DNA of 64,000 nt from NCBI GenBank assembly GCA_018398585.1, contig JAGTTD010000016.1, positions 21,747,212 through 21,811,211 on the forward strand. Direction: 5' to 3'. Source of the DNA: Simmondsia chinensis. Taxonomy: Eukaryota > Streptophyta > Magnoliopsida > Caryophyllales > Simmondsiaceae. Positions 41,110 to 53,399 of the stretch are shown here, piece by piece. The position numbers and the translations under genes were made by a program. The notes under the pieces were generated by a model. That model was not told where the DNA came from, did no database searches, and was given only the letters and a program-made list of their open reading frames with translations. Every line of letters begins with the position of its first letter. Within the stretch, counting starts at the first letter, position 1.

Positions 41110-44100
41110 GCAAAGGTGGAATTTAGGGAACGGGCAGGATTCAACGACCTTCCCTTTAGTTTTATTATGAACTTAATAAAACAAGGGGAAAAATAAACTC
41201 AATTTCTCACAATCCGAGAAAAAAAGAAACTAAAGTCTTGAAAATAAATCCAAGAAATTGAATGATCAACAACCTAGATTCCTCTTGTTTATATAGAGGA
41301 GCTATTTGACTAAGAAATAAACACCTAAAGATAATTATAAACACTAAGAGATAAATATAAACACTAAAAGATAATTGTAAATAAAATCTGAAAAGCTAAT
41401 CTTAATCAAACTTTATCTTCTGCCGTGCCCCATCTCCTATTGTGTACCATCCTAGCTGCCAACCAATCCCTTGTCGCCAACCCTATCTGCCAAGATGTTG
41501 CTGGCTGCATCATCCTCCCCAGGCCAGAGAGAATTCGCCCTTAAATTTGCCAAGGCAGCTACTGGGTCATTGTGGCCAAAATATGGAGTCAAGTGCTTAA
41601 CATTGAAGACATCGAAAGTTGGCATATCGGCTGGTAATTGAACACGGTAGCTGTTATCATTCACCCTGCCGATGATCTTCAAAAGGCCAATCTTGCGCGC
41701 TATCACTTTATTGTACTCCCAAGCTCGAAATCGTTCCTGCATGAGGATAGCCCACACTTGATCACCAATGTTGTACTAGACTCGGCGTCAGTGCTTATCA
41801 CTCACCAACTTATACTTGGCATTTGCTTCCAGAAGGCGTGAATGGGTCTACTCATATATGTCCTAAAGATTGGAAATGAATTCCTTAGCTTTGCCATTCG
41901 GGCAAGCAAGATCCGCTTCTAGCGCCAATTCAATCGGAGCTTGCGGTACAAACCCATAAACGACCTTGAAAGGCAAAAACCCCGTACTCCTATTGTCAAA
42001 ACTGTTATAGGAAAACTCAGCTTGGTAAAGCCTTTGTTCCCAACCTTTGACGTTGTCGGCAACAAGTCAATGAAGCAAGTTGCCCAATGAATAGTTTGTC
42101 ACCTTAGTTTGACCATCAGTCTGAGGGTAGTGAACTGTGTTGAAGGCGAGAGAGGTATGCGCCATCTTCCACAATGCCTTCCAGCAGTAGTTCACGAATC
42201 GGACATCCCTATCAAAAAGAATGCTTCCTGGCAAACCATGAAGCTTGTAGACTTCTTGAAAATACAATTCTGCCACATGAACAGCATTAGCGGCTTTCTT
42301 ACAACTAATGAAGTGAGCCATCTTGGAGAAGCGATCCACAACAATGAAACTTGAATCAATGCCATTTGTAGTTCTTGGTAAGCCTAGCACAAAGTCCATG
42401 CTCGCATATATCCACGATTGACTTGGAACCAATAGCGACATATAAAGGCATGCGTTGGTCCCACCCTTCGATACTTGACAAGCATGACAACGCTCGACAA
42501 ACCTCTTAACCTCCTTGCGCATGGCTGGTTAGAAATAGTTGGCAGTAATGACCTGCAATGTCTTATCTCGTCCTATATGCTCTGCATTGTGCTTCTTCGC
42601 AATGATCTTAAGCCGTAGGCTTAAATTTGGAACACAAAGCTGATCCCCCTTGAAGAGGAACCCGTCATGGATGGAGTAACCAGGAGCTGAACCGGATTGT
42701 GCCTCGTGCTGGATCCCTCCAAAAGTAGCATCATCTTGATACTGTTCTGCTAACTGCTCAAACCCGATTATCGTGACTCTTCCCTGTGATAAGATAAGGT
42801 TCCGCCTACTCAGCGCATCCGCCACTTTGTTCAAGATGCCAGGTTTATACTGTATCACAAAGTGAAAAAGCTGAATAAAGCTCACCCACTTGGTGTGTCG
42901 ATCTGACAGCTTCTCCTAGTTGTTTATATATTTCAATGCAACGTTGTCGGAGTACAATATGAATTCTCTGTTGGCAAGTAGGACTTCCAATGCCTCAGAG
43001 CGTTATTATCCCATAGAACTCAATGTCGTAAGTGGAGTAATTCAACCTACTCCCATCAAGTTTCTCGCTAAAGTATGCTATTGGCCTCCCTTCTTGGCTG
43101 AGCACGATGCCAATTCCAACCTTGGAGGCGTCTGTGTGAAGCTTGAATGTCTTCTGGAAGTCTAGTAGAGCTAATACTGGTGCTGTGGTTAGCCTTTCTT
43201 GATCTTCTCGAAGGCGTCAGCTACCTCCGGGGTCTAGGCAAAGGAACTCCCCTTCATACAGTCCGTGATGGGCGCCATCACCGAGCTAAAGTTAGGTACG
43301 AACCTTCTGTAGAAAGACGCCAATCCATGAAGCTCCTGATTTTGCCAGTCGTCTTTGGCAGTGGCCAGTCCCTTATTGCTACGATCTTCCTTTCGTCAGC
43401 TGATATACCGTCCTTGACACAACAAACCCAAGGAAGGTTTCCCTAACCCTCATGAACTCACACTTCTTCTAGGCGGCGAACAGGTGTTGTTCCCTCAAGG
43501 TACTCAGCATGTTCTTGAGATGCGCTAAGTGATCATCCCAGTTCTAGCTATATATCAGGATGTCGTCAAAAATAGACGATGACAAACTTTCCAATGAATG
43601 GGCGAAGTACCTGGTTCATGAACTGCATGAACGTACTAGGCATGTTCGACAATCCAAATGACATTACAAGCCACTCATACAATCCCTCTCGTATCTTGAA
43701 GGCGATTTTCCACTCATCTCCCAGCGAGATGCGAATTTGATGGTATTCGCTCTTCAGGTCCAACTTCGTGAATACCGTTATGTTCTGTGGTTGATTAAGC
43801 AAGTCATCTAACCTTAGAATAGGGAATCAATAACATACCGTGATCTTGTTGATGGCTTGACTGTCAACACACATCCGCCAACTGTCATGCTTCTGTGGCG
43901 TCAACAAAGCTGACACTACGCAAGGACTCAAGCTCTCCCTAATAAACCCTATGGTGAGTAGCTCCTTCACTTGCCGTCTCAACTCCTCATGTTCGGATGG
44001 ACTCATGCGGTTGTGAGGCCTATTCGGCAAGGCGGCACCCAACATCAGATCAATGCAGTGCTGACTTTCTTGTAATGGCGGTAGTTTATCGATAACTTTT

Positions 44101-44200
44101 CCCGAAAGACATTAGGGTACTCCTTCAACAAAGTGGTAATCTCACTCGGTATCTCCCTGGACTTACCTTGATTTCCTTCCCAATCAATATAAAAACGATC
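41110..44200 (-). mobile_element. Ty3/gypsy element GA, 5' part lost
   Basis: Minus-strand gypsy remnant: a probable 3' LTR (about 41110-41430, with TATATAAAC read on the minus strand near 41300), then pol back to about 44180. Gag, protease and the 5' LTR are absent; the element ends abruptly where copia CB begins. The junction implies a deletion removing the front of GA and the 5' LTR of CB. Confidence 0.78.
41452..44200 (-). pseudogene. Gypsy GA pol (reverse transcriptase, RNase H, integrase), broken
   Basis: Reading leftward: a pre-RT segment with [14 protein letters not shown] (44170-44045); RT start [18 protein letters not shown] and [11 protein letters not shown] (44045-43827); RT core [15 protein letters not shown] and [21 protein letters not shown] (43802-43566), where a one-base insertion just before the GACGACATCC codons breaks the YFDDI box. 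Then a degraded RNase H, the PGILNKVADALSRR motif (42885 on), the HHCC finger and integrase core with CHACQVSK, MDFVLGLPRT, DRFSKMAHF and YPQTDGQTKV (42522-42067), and a C-terminal YRVQLPADMPTFDVFNVKHLTPY block (41757-41452). Confidence 0.82.
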
Positions 44201-44219
44201 TTGCATTTTCTGATTTGAC

Positions 44220-47200
44220 ATGGCTTCATCACTACGAGAAATGACAACCAATTTCATGAAGTTGGACCGTTTTAATGGTGATAACTTCCACTGATGGCAG
44301 AGAAAGACGCACTTCTTGATCACGACCTTGAATGTGGTGTATGTCTTGAATACACCACTCCCTGAACCCGCTTCTAAGGAGGAGGAGATATTGGCTGAGT
44401 AACGTGCCAGGTTGAAGTGGGAGACTGATGATTACATCTATAGGGGGCACATCCTTAATGGCATGACGGATACCCTCTTTGACATTTACTCCAACATGCT
44501 AGCCGCTAAGGAACTATGGGACACTCTTGAGGCACGATACAGGGAAGAGGATGCGATGAGTAAGAAATTTCTGGTTAGTCAATTTAATAATTACAAAATG
44601 GTAGATCATCATCCGGTTATGGAGCAATTCCATGAAATAGAGAGAATATTGAATAATTTTAAACAACATAATATGAATATGGACGATACGATTGTTGTAT
44701 CTTCTTTGATTGACAAACTTCTGCCTTCGCGGAGAGACATTAAGAAAGGTCTCAAACACAAGAAGGAGGACATATCAATTGAGGAATTGGCTAACTACTT
44801 GCATATTGAGAAAGGATACAGGTTACAAGACGACAACAAAGACTGCCCCGGTGATGTTGGAAAGATCAATGTCATAGAAGAAGGACAATCAAGTAAATGA
44901 CCCAAAAGAATCGGATACTGCCAAAAGAAACAAAATGACAAGAAGCCAAAACTGGTCTGTTGGGAGTGTCAGAAGCCCGGTCACCTAAGAAGGGACTGTT
45001 TCTGCCTTAAGAATAAGAAAGGCAAAGGGCTTGATCATCGCGTCAAAAATTCGAATGATAGATTCGAGGCGATGATATCGGAGATCAACATAGTCCAAAA
45101 TGATGACTCTTGGTGGGTTGACTTGGTGGCCACGAAACATGTGTGTAAGGATAGGGGGTTCTTCAAGGAGCTTGAATCCATATGCAATGGAGCTGTGTTG
45201 TTTATGGAAAATAGAGCAACCGCACCGGTTAAGGGTAAGGGAAAAGTTGATTTACTTTTCACTTCTTGGAAAACCCTTACCCTGACCGACGTGTGCTATG
45301 CCCCGGATGTAAAGAAGAACCTTGTGTTTGGGGGCTTGTTGAATAGGTTCGGGTTCAAGTTAGTCTTTGAGGCCGACAAGTTTGTATCGAAAGGGGAGTC
45401 TTTGTTGGAAAGGGATACTTGTGTAATGGCATGTTCAAACTATGATAATAATAAAATTGCCAGTTCGGTTTATATGCTTAACTCTTCATTTTTATTGCAT
45501 CAAAGATTAAGTCATGTAAACTTCCGTAGAATGCATGAAATGGCTAACTCTTCGTTGATACCACATATTGATAAAGTTGATGATAAATATAAACATGTAT
45601 GTTAACAAAAATAACGAGGTTACCGTTTCCATCGGTTCAAAGAGAAAAAAATTTACTTGACTTAGTACATAGTGATTTCTGCTACTTTAAATATACTCCG
45701 ACCATAGGAGGAAAAAAAACTTTATAACCTTCATTGATGATTGTTCGATGTGTATCTAATAAGCCATAAAGATGAATCACTAGATAAGTTTAAGGCATGT
45801 AAAGCGGAAACCGAACTACATTGTGAGACCTTCCTCAAACGGCTTAGATTGGTCCATGGTGGGGAATATTATGATTCTAAATATTTTAAAACCGCGGGTA
45901 TTGTACATGAGGTCATTGCACTATGTTCGCCACAACAAAATGACGTGGCTGAGCGAAAAAATTAGACTTTAACCGAGATGGTGAATTCCATGTTATCTTC
46001 TTGTATGAACATTGGATCAAACGAGCCCCAAATTTGAACTATCTTAAAGTGTGGGGGGGGGGGGGGTGTAAAAAGTTAGGTGAGAGAGCCATTGATCCTA
46101 TATTTGTTGGATATGCGCCACACAGTAAAGCGCATCGGTTCTATGTAATTGAATCAAATGACTATATCAATGTTAATACAATCATAGAATCGAGAGATGC
46201 CATTTTTTGTGAGAATCAGTTTACCTCTATTTCTAGACCAAGGGATTATGTACCGGTTGAGAATGACATTCCAATGTCATATGGTGGTGATCATCATGAG
46301 AGGGAAGAAATCCCCGAGAATGCTCTAGAACTTCGAAGGAGTAAGAGAGCAAAGAAAGAGAAATCTTTTAGGTCGGACTTCCACATATTTTTGGTAGAAG
46401 GTACGAGGATTGATATTGACCATGTAACTCCATATTGTTGTGTCATGGAGGCTTATCCCATGACTTTTGATGAGACTATGAGGTCTCATGATGCCTCGTT
46501 TTGGTAAGAGGCGGTGAATGATGAGATGGATTCCATCATGGGTAATAACACCTGGATATTAGTGGATCTTCCATGAGGAAACAAGCCCATCGAGTGTAAA
46601 TGGATCTTCAAAAAGAAGATGAAAGTCGATGGACCTATAGATAAGTTCAAAGCCCAGTTGGTGGCTAAAGGTTTTACCCAAAAACATGGGATAGAATACT
46701 TTGGCACGTATGCCCCGATGGCAAGTATATTGATGATAAGAGTTTTAATATCTCTTGCCTCAATTTACAAGCTAGCGATTCACCAAATGTATGTCAAAAC
46801 GGCATTCCTAAATGGTGAGTTAGAAGAGGAGGTGTATATGAAACAATCGGAAGGTTTTATAGTTCCATGCCAAGAGAGAAAATTATGTAAACTCGTACGG
46901 TCTCTGTATGGGCTAAAGCAAGCCTCGAAGAAATTGTATCAAAAATTTGATCAGGTTGTTCTAAACAACGGATTCATTATAAATGAATTGGATAAGTGTG
47001 TCTATAGCAAGTTTGAGAATGGCAAAGGAGTCATTATTTATTTGTATGTCGATGGCACGCTGATATTGGGTACTGACTTGGACCAAATGGAGATAGCTAA
47101 ACTATTTCTCTCAATGAACTTTTCTATGAAAGACATGGGTGAGGCTGAGGTTATCCTCGGTACAAGGATTTTAAGGAATGGCGATACACTATCCTTGACT

Positions 47201-47869
47201 CAGTTTCACTATATTGAAAATATATTGAATAGATTCAACTATGGTGCTTATGCACTGCTGTCCATTCTAAGGGACCCAAATGTGAAGCTTCTACCGAATG
47301 TGGGAGCTCCGATGTCACAGTTGTAGTATGCTCGAGTCATTGGATGTCTCATGTATGCTATGACTAGCACAAGGCCCGATATAGCCTTTGCTATTGGAAA
47401 GCTAAGTAGGAATACAAGCAATTCGAGTAAGTTACATTGGCATGCAGTGTATAGAGTACTGAAGTACCTTAACAAAACCATGGACTATGGTATTTCTTAT
47501 GCAAGGTATCCTCCCATTTTGGAAGGGTACTCTGATGCCAGTTAGATCTCCGATGTGGAAGATCATGCATCCACAAGCGGATGGGTATTCTTGCTTGGTG
47601 GGGATTCGGTTTATTGGGGTTCTAAGAAACAGACATGTATATCTAAATCTACTATAGCGGCGGAGTTTATAGCTCTTGCGTCTGCGGCTCAAGAAGCCAA
47701 GTGGTTAAAAGATCTCGTGTGTGATATTCCTTTGTGGCATAAGCCAATCTCACCGACATCTAGCCACTATGATAGTCAGGCTACGCTTTCAAAAGCGTAC
47801 AGTGAGGTGTGCAATGGAAAGTCCAGACACATTGGTATAAGACATAGTATTGTGAGACAAGTTATTTGA
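44220..47869 (+). pseudogene. Copia CB gag-pol polyprotein, broken
   Basis: Gag starts at ATG 44220 (MASSLREMTTNFMKLDRFNG) and stays in one frame, with nonsense codons at about 44292, 44400 and 44898, through the zinc knuckle CWECQKPGHLRRDC (44958-44999, CCHC intact) into protease. There the catalytic DSGAT box reads DLVAT (WWVDLVATKHVC). Gag-pre-integrase: LLHQRLSHVNFRRMHE. The integrase is shifted, with VHGGEYYDSKYF and SPQQNDVAERKN (45741-45965), then a 14-G run (46053-46066). RT: KVDGPIDKFKAQLVAKGF, SLYGLKQASKKLY; the YVDD box reads YVDG (near 47044-47055). RNase H: ISKSTIAAEFIALASAAQEA and HYDSQATL. Active-site losses plus stops make it non-functional. Confidence 0.85.
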
Positions 47870-48576
47870 GAAGGTGTCATCACCGTGGACTTTGTGAGAA
47901 CAAGTCAAAAATCTAGTGGATTCATTTATGAAAGGCCTAGCTAGAGACTTGGTTTTGAAAACGAATGAAGTGATGGGATTGAGACCTGTCATTTGAACTC
48001 GCCCATGATTGACCCTCAACTTGACGCTTGGTACAACGCCAGGTCTCGAGTTCAATGAGAGAGATTTATCATCTATGTGACTGCAAGCACTAAAAGAGAA
48101 TTTTCCATCCCGTGTGTGAAAGTGCTTGGTAACCTGTGTCAGAGATACTAAGAGAATGAGCTTATGCTCTTAATGGACCCGAGTGTACTATTATTTAATG
48201 TCGTGTGGCAAGGACATGATCAATAGGGTCCACCTTAGTGAGTGAAGTTTTGGTCGCTTCAAGGAGTGATTTTTAACTAAGGGTTTGGCTCTAAAACACT
48301 CACAAAGGGTACAGGACAAGAGGCCACAAATGTGTCAATCTTAAAGTTGTAGGGTGTGTACAGGGAGTACACCTTGTGTGTGGAGATGTGTTTGGTTTGT
48401 CAAATGGGATGTATGGAACAAAGCTTGATCTACCATTTTCATTTTGATTAACTATAAACGTGTCTTCACTAGCTGAGGTTCAATCGAGAGACACCCTCAT
48501 TGATCCATAATAAGGCCTCCTTTCATTTTGAGATGTTGTATATGAGAATGATTGTATTTTAAAAATGGTGGGGGAA

Positions 48577-49255
48577 TGTTGATGTGTTTTCAAAATAAGT
48601 GTAATGAATAAAGTGTTTGAGAAGTGTTCCATAATTAATCCAAGTGTTTTTAACTTGTATAAGGTGTGTGTCGATACACAATCCTGTAGAACCAATCCAA
48701 CGTTGCTATGTGTCGACACACAGGTACCATGTGTCGACACACAGCTTTACAGAACTGCAGATGGGGCTCTATGTGTCAACACACAGTCTTGCAGAAAGGT
48801 GTTTTGTTAAAGTGAGTGTCGACACTCACTTCGACGCACAAAATTACAGTTACGTGAGTGTCGATCTGTGTGTTGACACACAGCTTCGACACACGGGGCA
48901 GTTATGACCATAACTTATGAGGTTTTTTCCCAGTTTTTGGCAATTGATTTTGGGTTATTTGGGACATCTTATCAAGTATATATATATATTCCTCTTTTGG
49001 TCTTCGAAAAAGATAGAAAAAGAATGCATATGAATCTTGTGAAAGATTGAAAGAAAGATTGTGAAAGTTCTCGCAAACTTCATTCTCTATATCTCTCTCT
49101 ATTCCTCCTCTTACACATCTTCTCTTCATTGTTTTGGTTTTCGTTGTATCCCCAAGACTATTTCATAGGCCGATATAAGTATTAAGGAAAGTGATCATAC
49201 AGTCTCGACACTTGAGATCTTCTAGTTACCCGATTGGAAGGAATTTGCACCAACA
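48577..49255 (+). repeat. 3' LTR of copia CB with palindromic TGTGTCGACACA array
   Basis: Starts TGTTGATGTG after the purine tract and ends GCACCAACA. U3 (48660-48900) carries a cluster of near-perfect palindromes of the form TGTGTCGACACA or GAGTGTCGACACTC, at about 48667, 48710, 48730, 48771, 48813, 48855-48880 and 48885. TATATATATA near 48976-48986 could be the TATA element. Confidence 0.8.
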
Positions 49256-49525
49256 ATAAGTAGCAGTATATGAGTTTTAATGGATCATTTGATGAAATAA
49301 CAAGATATTTTCTCCTTCTCGTCTCCTTCTTCTATATTCTCTTCTCATCTCAAACCCTAACTTCCCTAGGTTATGATCTATGATCACAACAATTAGTATC
49401 ATAGCTTTGTGTTGCTACCATTGTTTCAATCTGGCTAAAGGAAAGAAACAATCGACTATAGCTTCCAATGCAGCTGGGGATAGCTGTTATTCGGAAAGAG
49501 TCAATTATAGAAACAACTGTAAGAC

Positions 49526-52500
49526 TTGGCTATTGCTATTAGTAATTTGAACCATATGCAGGAGCAAACACAACAACAGATTTCTAGTATGCAAGACAAG
49601 GTGAATCATGGTTTGGGTGCTAAATTGTCAGATGCTGCACCATCAATTGGATTGTCAGGAAGGCCACCTGATCCATTTTTTCTTTTCTCCAAGATCCAAG
49701 ATACTGGCATTGAGCATTCTCAGCTAGGCAGGTCTTCTTTAAATTTCAGACAATCAAAGGCGGAATTGGATCGCTTTAATGGTTAACAACCTCAATCTTG
49801 GATTAGAAGATGCGAAAGGTGCTTTCGTTTTTATGGAGTAGCTAATACCCAGAAAGTTGAGATTGCTTTTATTTACCTCCGTGGTGATTAAGAGGTATGG
49901 TTCTACAGCCTGATTACAAGCCATCCTAATTTGTCATTGAAGGAATTTATGGATGAAATGTGTGAGAGATTTGGGGATGAGGATCCTCGTGATATGTGGA
50001 TCATTTTAATAAACTTTCCCAGATTGATTCTATGAAGGATTACACAACTAAATTCAAGCACTTAAAAGCTAGAATGATGAATGTTAACTCGAGGGCTAGT
50101 GAAGGGTATTATATCTCAAGCTTTATTAGTGGCTTGAAACCAAAAATCAAGAACCCGGTGGAGGCTTTTAATCCTCAGACTCTCTCCCAAGCTTATTGAA
50201 AAGCGAGATTATTTGAGAATTCAGTCACGGGTCTCATTAAAGTCGCTCGAACTGTGGTTCCTCCCTCTGTTAGCTCTCAAGTCCCAAATTCCACCTAGGC
50301 CAAACCTTTGAGTTTAGAAGAAAACAAAGCACATAAATGCAATCAAAAGTACTTCTTTAGCCATAAATGCAACCCACTGCTACTGATGTAAGTAGTGGAT
50401 AGTGAACAAGATGATGAGGGAGAAATTTCTATTAGAACCTTCACAGGCAATGGATCTCACAACTCCATTAGAATTAGTTGAATGGAAAAGCAGAAATCCC
50501 TATTGATACTCATCGATAGTGGAAGCACTCATAGCTTTCTTGATCCAAAGATTGCAAGGTTAACTGGACATGAGCTGATCAAGACGTTTCCTTTATCTGT
50601 TATAGTTGTAGATGGCAATACAATGATTACTCAAACTGAGTGCAAGCAGTTCACTTCGGAAATGCAGGGCCAACAGTTCATTTATGACTTCAGAATCTTG
50701 AAAGTTGGGGGTTTGTGATATTGTGTTGGATGTGGATTGGATGAAAACCATAAGCCTAATTGTTTTTGATTTTACAAAACTCTTTATTTCCTTTAAAGGG
50801 GACAATATTGCTGTCAAGCTTCAATGCATTACTGATTAGGGTCCCTTGCAAATGATGAGCTGCAAACGTTTATCTAGGGTGATCAAGAAAGGATCTTATC
50901 AATGGATTGGCCAATTATATGCTTGGAGTTCTGCACCAGTGGGTAAACAGTTATTACATGGTTGCAATAATCTATGTGAAGTTCCCTCTCAACTCCCTCC
51001 AAAGAGAACCCTTTATCATGCTATTCCACTAAAACCAAATGCATCTTTAATTAATCTTCAACCTTATAAATATCCTCACTCACAGAAAAGTGAGATTGAA
51101 AGACAAGTAGATGAATTACTTAAAACAAATTTCATTAGGCTGAGTAATAGTCAATTTTCCTCTCTTGTCATCCTTGTCAAGAAAAATGATGGCTCATCTA
51201 GGATGTGTGTTGATTATAGGCACCTAAATTCTCTCACTGTCAAAGATAAATTCCCAATTCCAATCATTAATGAACCCTTTATATTAGGTACTGATTCTAG
51301 TCACAGTGGGATTGGAGCTGTTCTGATGCAATGTGACCAACCTATTGCTTTTCTAAGTCAGTCTCTCAGTCTTAAGCATATGGGACTCTCCATTTACGAG
51401 GAACAATATTTGGCCATTTTGTTGGCTGTGCAAAAATGGCACTACTACCTTGAGGGGCATCATTTCATAACTCAAACGAATCGTGAAAGCCTAAAACACC
51501 TTCTTGAACAGAAGATTACCACTAGAATCCAGAGCAAAGGTCTCAAGAGGATGATTGGTCTTGATTATTTAATTCGGTATTGTAAAGGTAAAGAAAATGT
51601 GGTTGCTGATGCCTTGTCTTGAAAGCCAGAGGATGTATCTTCAGCCCAATTGGGTGCAATTTTGCCATGTACCCTGCTTGGATGGCTGAGGTCCATTGAT
51701 CTTATGTTGGAGACTCTTTTACTCAATCTATTATCACAGCTCATTTGGTTAAGCCTACTTCAGTGCCTGATACTTCAGTGAATGATGGTTTTATTCATTT
51801 TAGAGGCAAGGTTTACATTAGTTCTGCTACAAAACTGAGGCAACAACTATTTTTGACTTTACACTCTTCTCCTTTAGGAGGTCATTCTGGTATTTGAGGC
51901 ACATATCAATGCTAAAGCCTTGGTTTCACTGGAAAGGCATGAAAAGGGAGGTTATACAGTGGGTTCAGACTTGCGATGTTTGTCATCGCACTAAGAGTGA
52001 ACATGTTCCTTACCCTGGTCTTCTGCAGCCTCGTCCTATTCTAGATTAGGCTTGGAAGAACATCAGTATGGATTTTATTGAGGGTTTGCCCAAATTTGAG
52101 AGGAAAACCATCATATGGGTGGTAGTTGATCGTTTCATCAAATATAGTCATTTCTTTGCTCTTGAACACCTTCTCACGGCTGCTCAATTGGCTTAGTACT
52201 TTCTTGACCATGTTTACAAACTCCATGGGCTTCCAGAAACCATTGTCTTTGATTAGGACAAACTGTTTACAAGCAACTTTTGGTAAGAGCTTTTTCAATT
52301 GTTAGGGACTACTCTTGCTTTGAGTTCCTCTTACCATCCTCAGTATGATGGCCATATTGAAAGATTAAATCAATGTCTTGAACAATATTTGCATAGTGTG
52401 ACATTTCAACACCCTCACAAGTGGATTCGTTGGCTTTCTTCTGCTAAATTTTTGTACAACACTCACTTTCGTTCTTCATTGGGTAGCACCCCTTTCTTTT

Positions 52501-52913
52501 CCTTGTATGGCTATGACCCTTCTTTCCCTATTCTGACAGAAGATCTTAGCTCTCCTGTTACTGAGGTGGAAGATTTATTGAAACAGCGACATTGTGTGGT
52601 TCAATAACTCAAAGATCAGTTGCAAATAGCACAAGGCATATTGAAGTTCTTTGTTGATCAGAAACGTTCAGAACGTCCATTTAATGTGGGTGATCTTGTT
52701 TGTTTGAAGCTTCAACCCTATAGACAATCCTCAGTTGCAGTTCGCAAGAGTGTGAAGTTGTGTGCTCGTTTCTATGATCCTTATACAATACTTGAGAGGG
52801 TTGGTCCTCTGGCTTATTGCTTGGATTAACCTTCTGATGCTCTTGTTCATCCCATGTTTCATGTGTCCCTTCTTAAGAAGAAAATACAGGCTGATGCTCC
52901 TAGCTAATCGCAC
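49526..52913 (+). pseudogene. Gypsy GB gag-pol, broken, with RT core deleted
   Basis: Gag (MAIAISNLNHMQEQTQQQIS, FRQSKAELDRFNG, then stops). Protease around LLILIDSGSTHSFLDPK (50482-50718; DSGS intact). RT N-terminus LPPKRTLYHAIPLKPN, KYPHSQKSEIERQVDELL, MCVDYRHLNSLTVKDKFPIP. At about 51270-51276 the reading passes without a stop from PIINE straight to PFILGTDSSHSGIG, which belongs to the RT/RNase H boundary. The fingers-palm region with the catalytic YxDD is therefore gone (about 650 bp compared with element GC). RNase H ends YCKGKENVVADALS. Integrase (51777-52830) has MDFIEGLPKFERKTI, WVVVDRF and the GDLVCLKLQPYRQSS tail, with multiple TAG/TGA codons. Confidence 0.85.
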
Positions 52914-53131
52914 CTCTTGTCATAGATGCTGCTTAGTTCGTTGTCTCAAGGTCCTACTGCTGTTTTGGAGACTCATGTTGCCAGGGTCCAGAATTGATCT
53001 ATTACTCAATGCTTGATTCTATGGACAAACTTGAGTCCATCTGAGGCCACTTGGGAAGCTAAGTCCCTTATCAAGAGCCAGTTTCATTCCTTTGATTCCT
53101 GAGGCAAGAATCTTGTCGGGTGGGGGAGTAT

Positions 53132-53399
53132 TGTCATGACTTATATTCTTAGAGTTAAAATTGTATGTTAGTTGATCTTGAGATATTGGCGGGAAATTTG
53201 GTTGCGGTTCAATTATAAGTTTAGGTGGCAAAGAGGCCTAGTGTTCACTAGTTGCAATATTCTTGTATTCATTGATATAAGTAGCGGTAAATGAGTTGTA
53301 ATGGATCATGTGATGAAATAACAAGATATTTTCTCCTTCTCATCTCCTTCTTCTATATTCTCTTCTCATCTCAAACCCTTAATTTCCGAGATCACAACA
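53132..53399 (+). repeat. 3' LTR of gypsy GB
   Basis: Begins TGTCATGACTTATA after the purine tract and ends GAGATCACAACA. The shared stretch ATGAAATAACAAGATATTTT at 53312-53331 is also in the 5' remnant at 49293-49312. About 13 bp near the right end differ in length between the two copies. Confidence 0.85.

Larger units (their letters stand above)
44220..49255 (+). mobile_element. Ty1/copia element CB, lacking its 5' LTR
   Basis: Nearly complete copia interior (gag, protease, integrase, RT, RNase H), a purine tract (GGTGGGGGAA, 48567-48576) and a 679-bp 3' LTR (48577-49255). The 5' LTR and primer site are missing; gag begins only about 20-50 bp from gypsy GA. The right LTR end abuts the middle of the 5' LTR of gypsy GB, so CB had inserted there. 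Confidence 0.85.
49256..53399 (+). mobile_element. Ty3/gypsy element GB, internally deleted
   Basis: Plus-strand gypsy. A 5' LTR remnant (49256-49391) aligns with the right half of the 3' LTR (53132-53399, 268 bp, TGTCATGACT...ATCACAACA). A degraded initiator-Met primer site (TAGTATCATAGC, 49394-49405) follows the 5' LTR, and a purine tract GGGTGGGGGAGTA precedes the 3' LTR. The interior encodes gag, protease, a truncated RT fused to RNase H, and integrase. Confidence 0.85.

Noticed and set aside
43147..43446. Plus-strand 99-codon frame as a host gene
   Set aside because: Opposite strand of the degraded gypsy GA RNase H/RT region; no motif of its own.
48660..48900. CRISPR-like repeat array
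   Set aside because: Palindromic units are 12-16 bases with irregular spacing inside a retrotransposon LTR of a plant genome.
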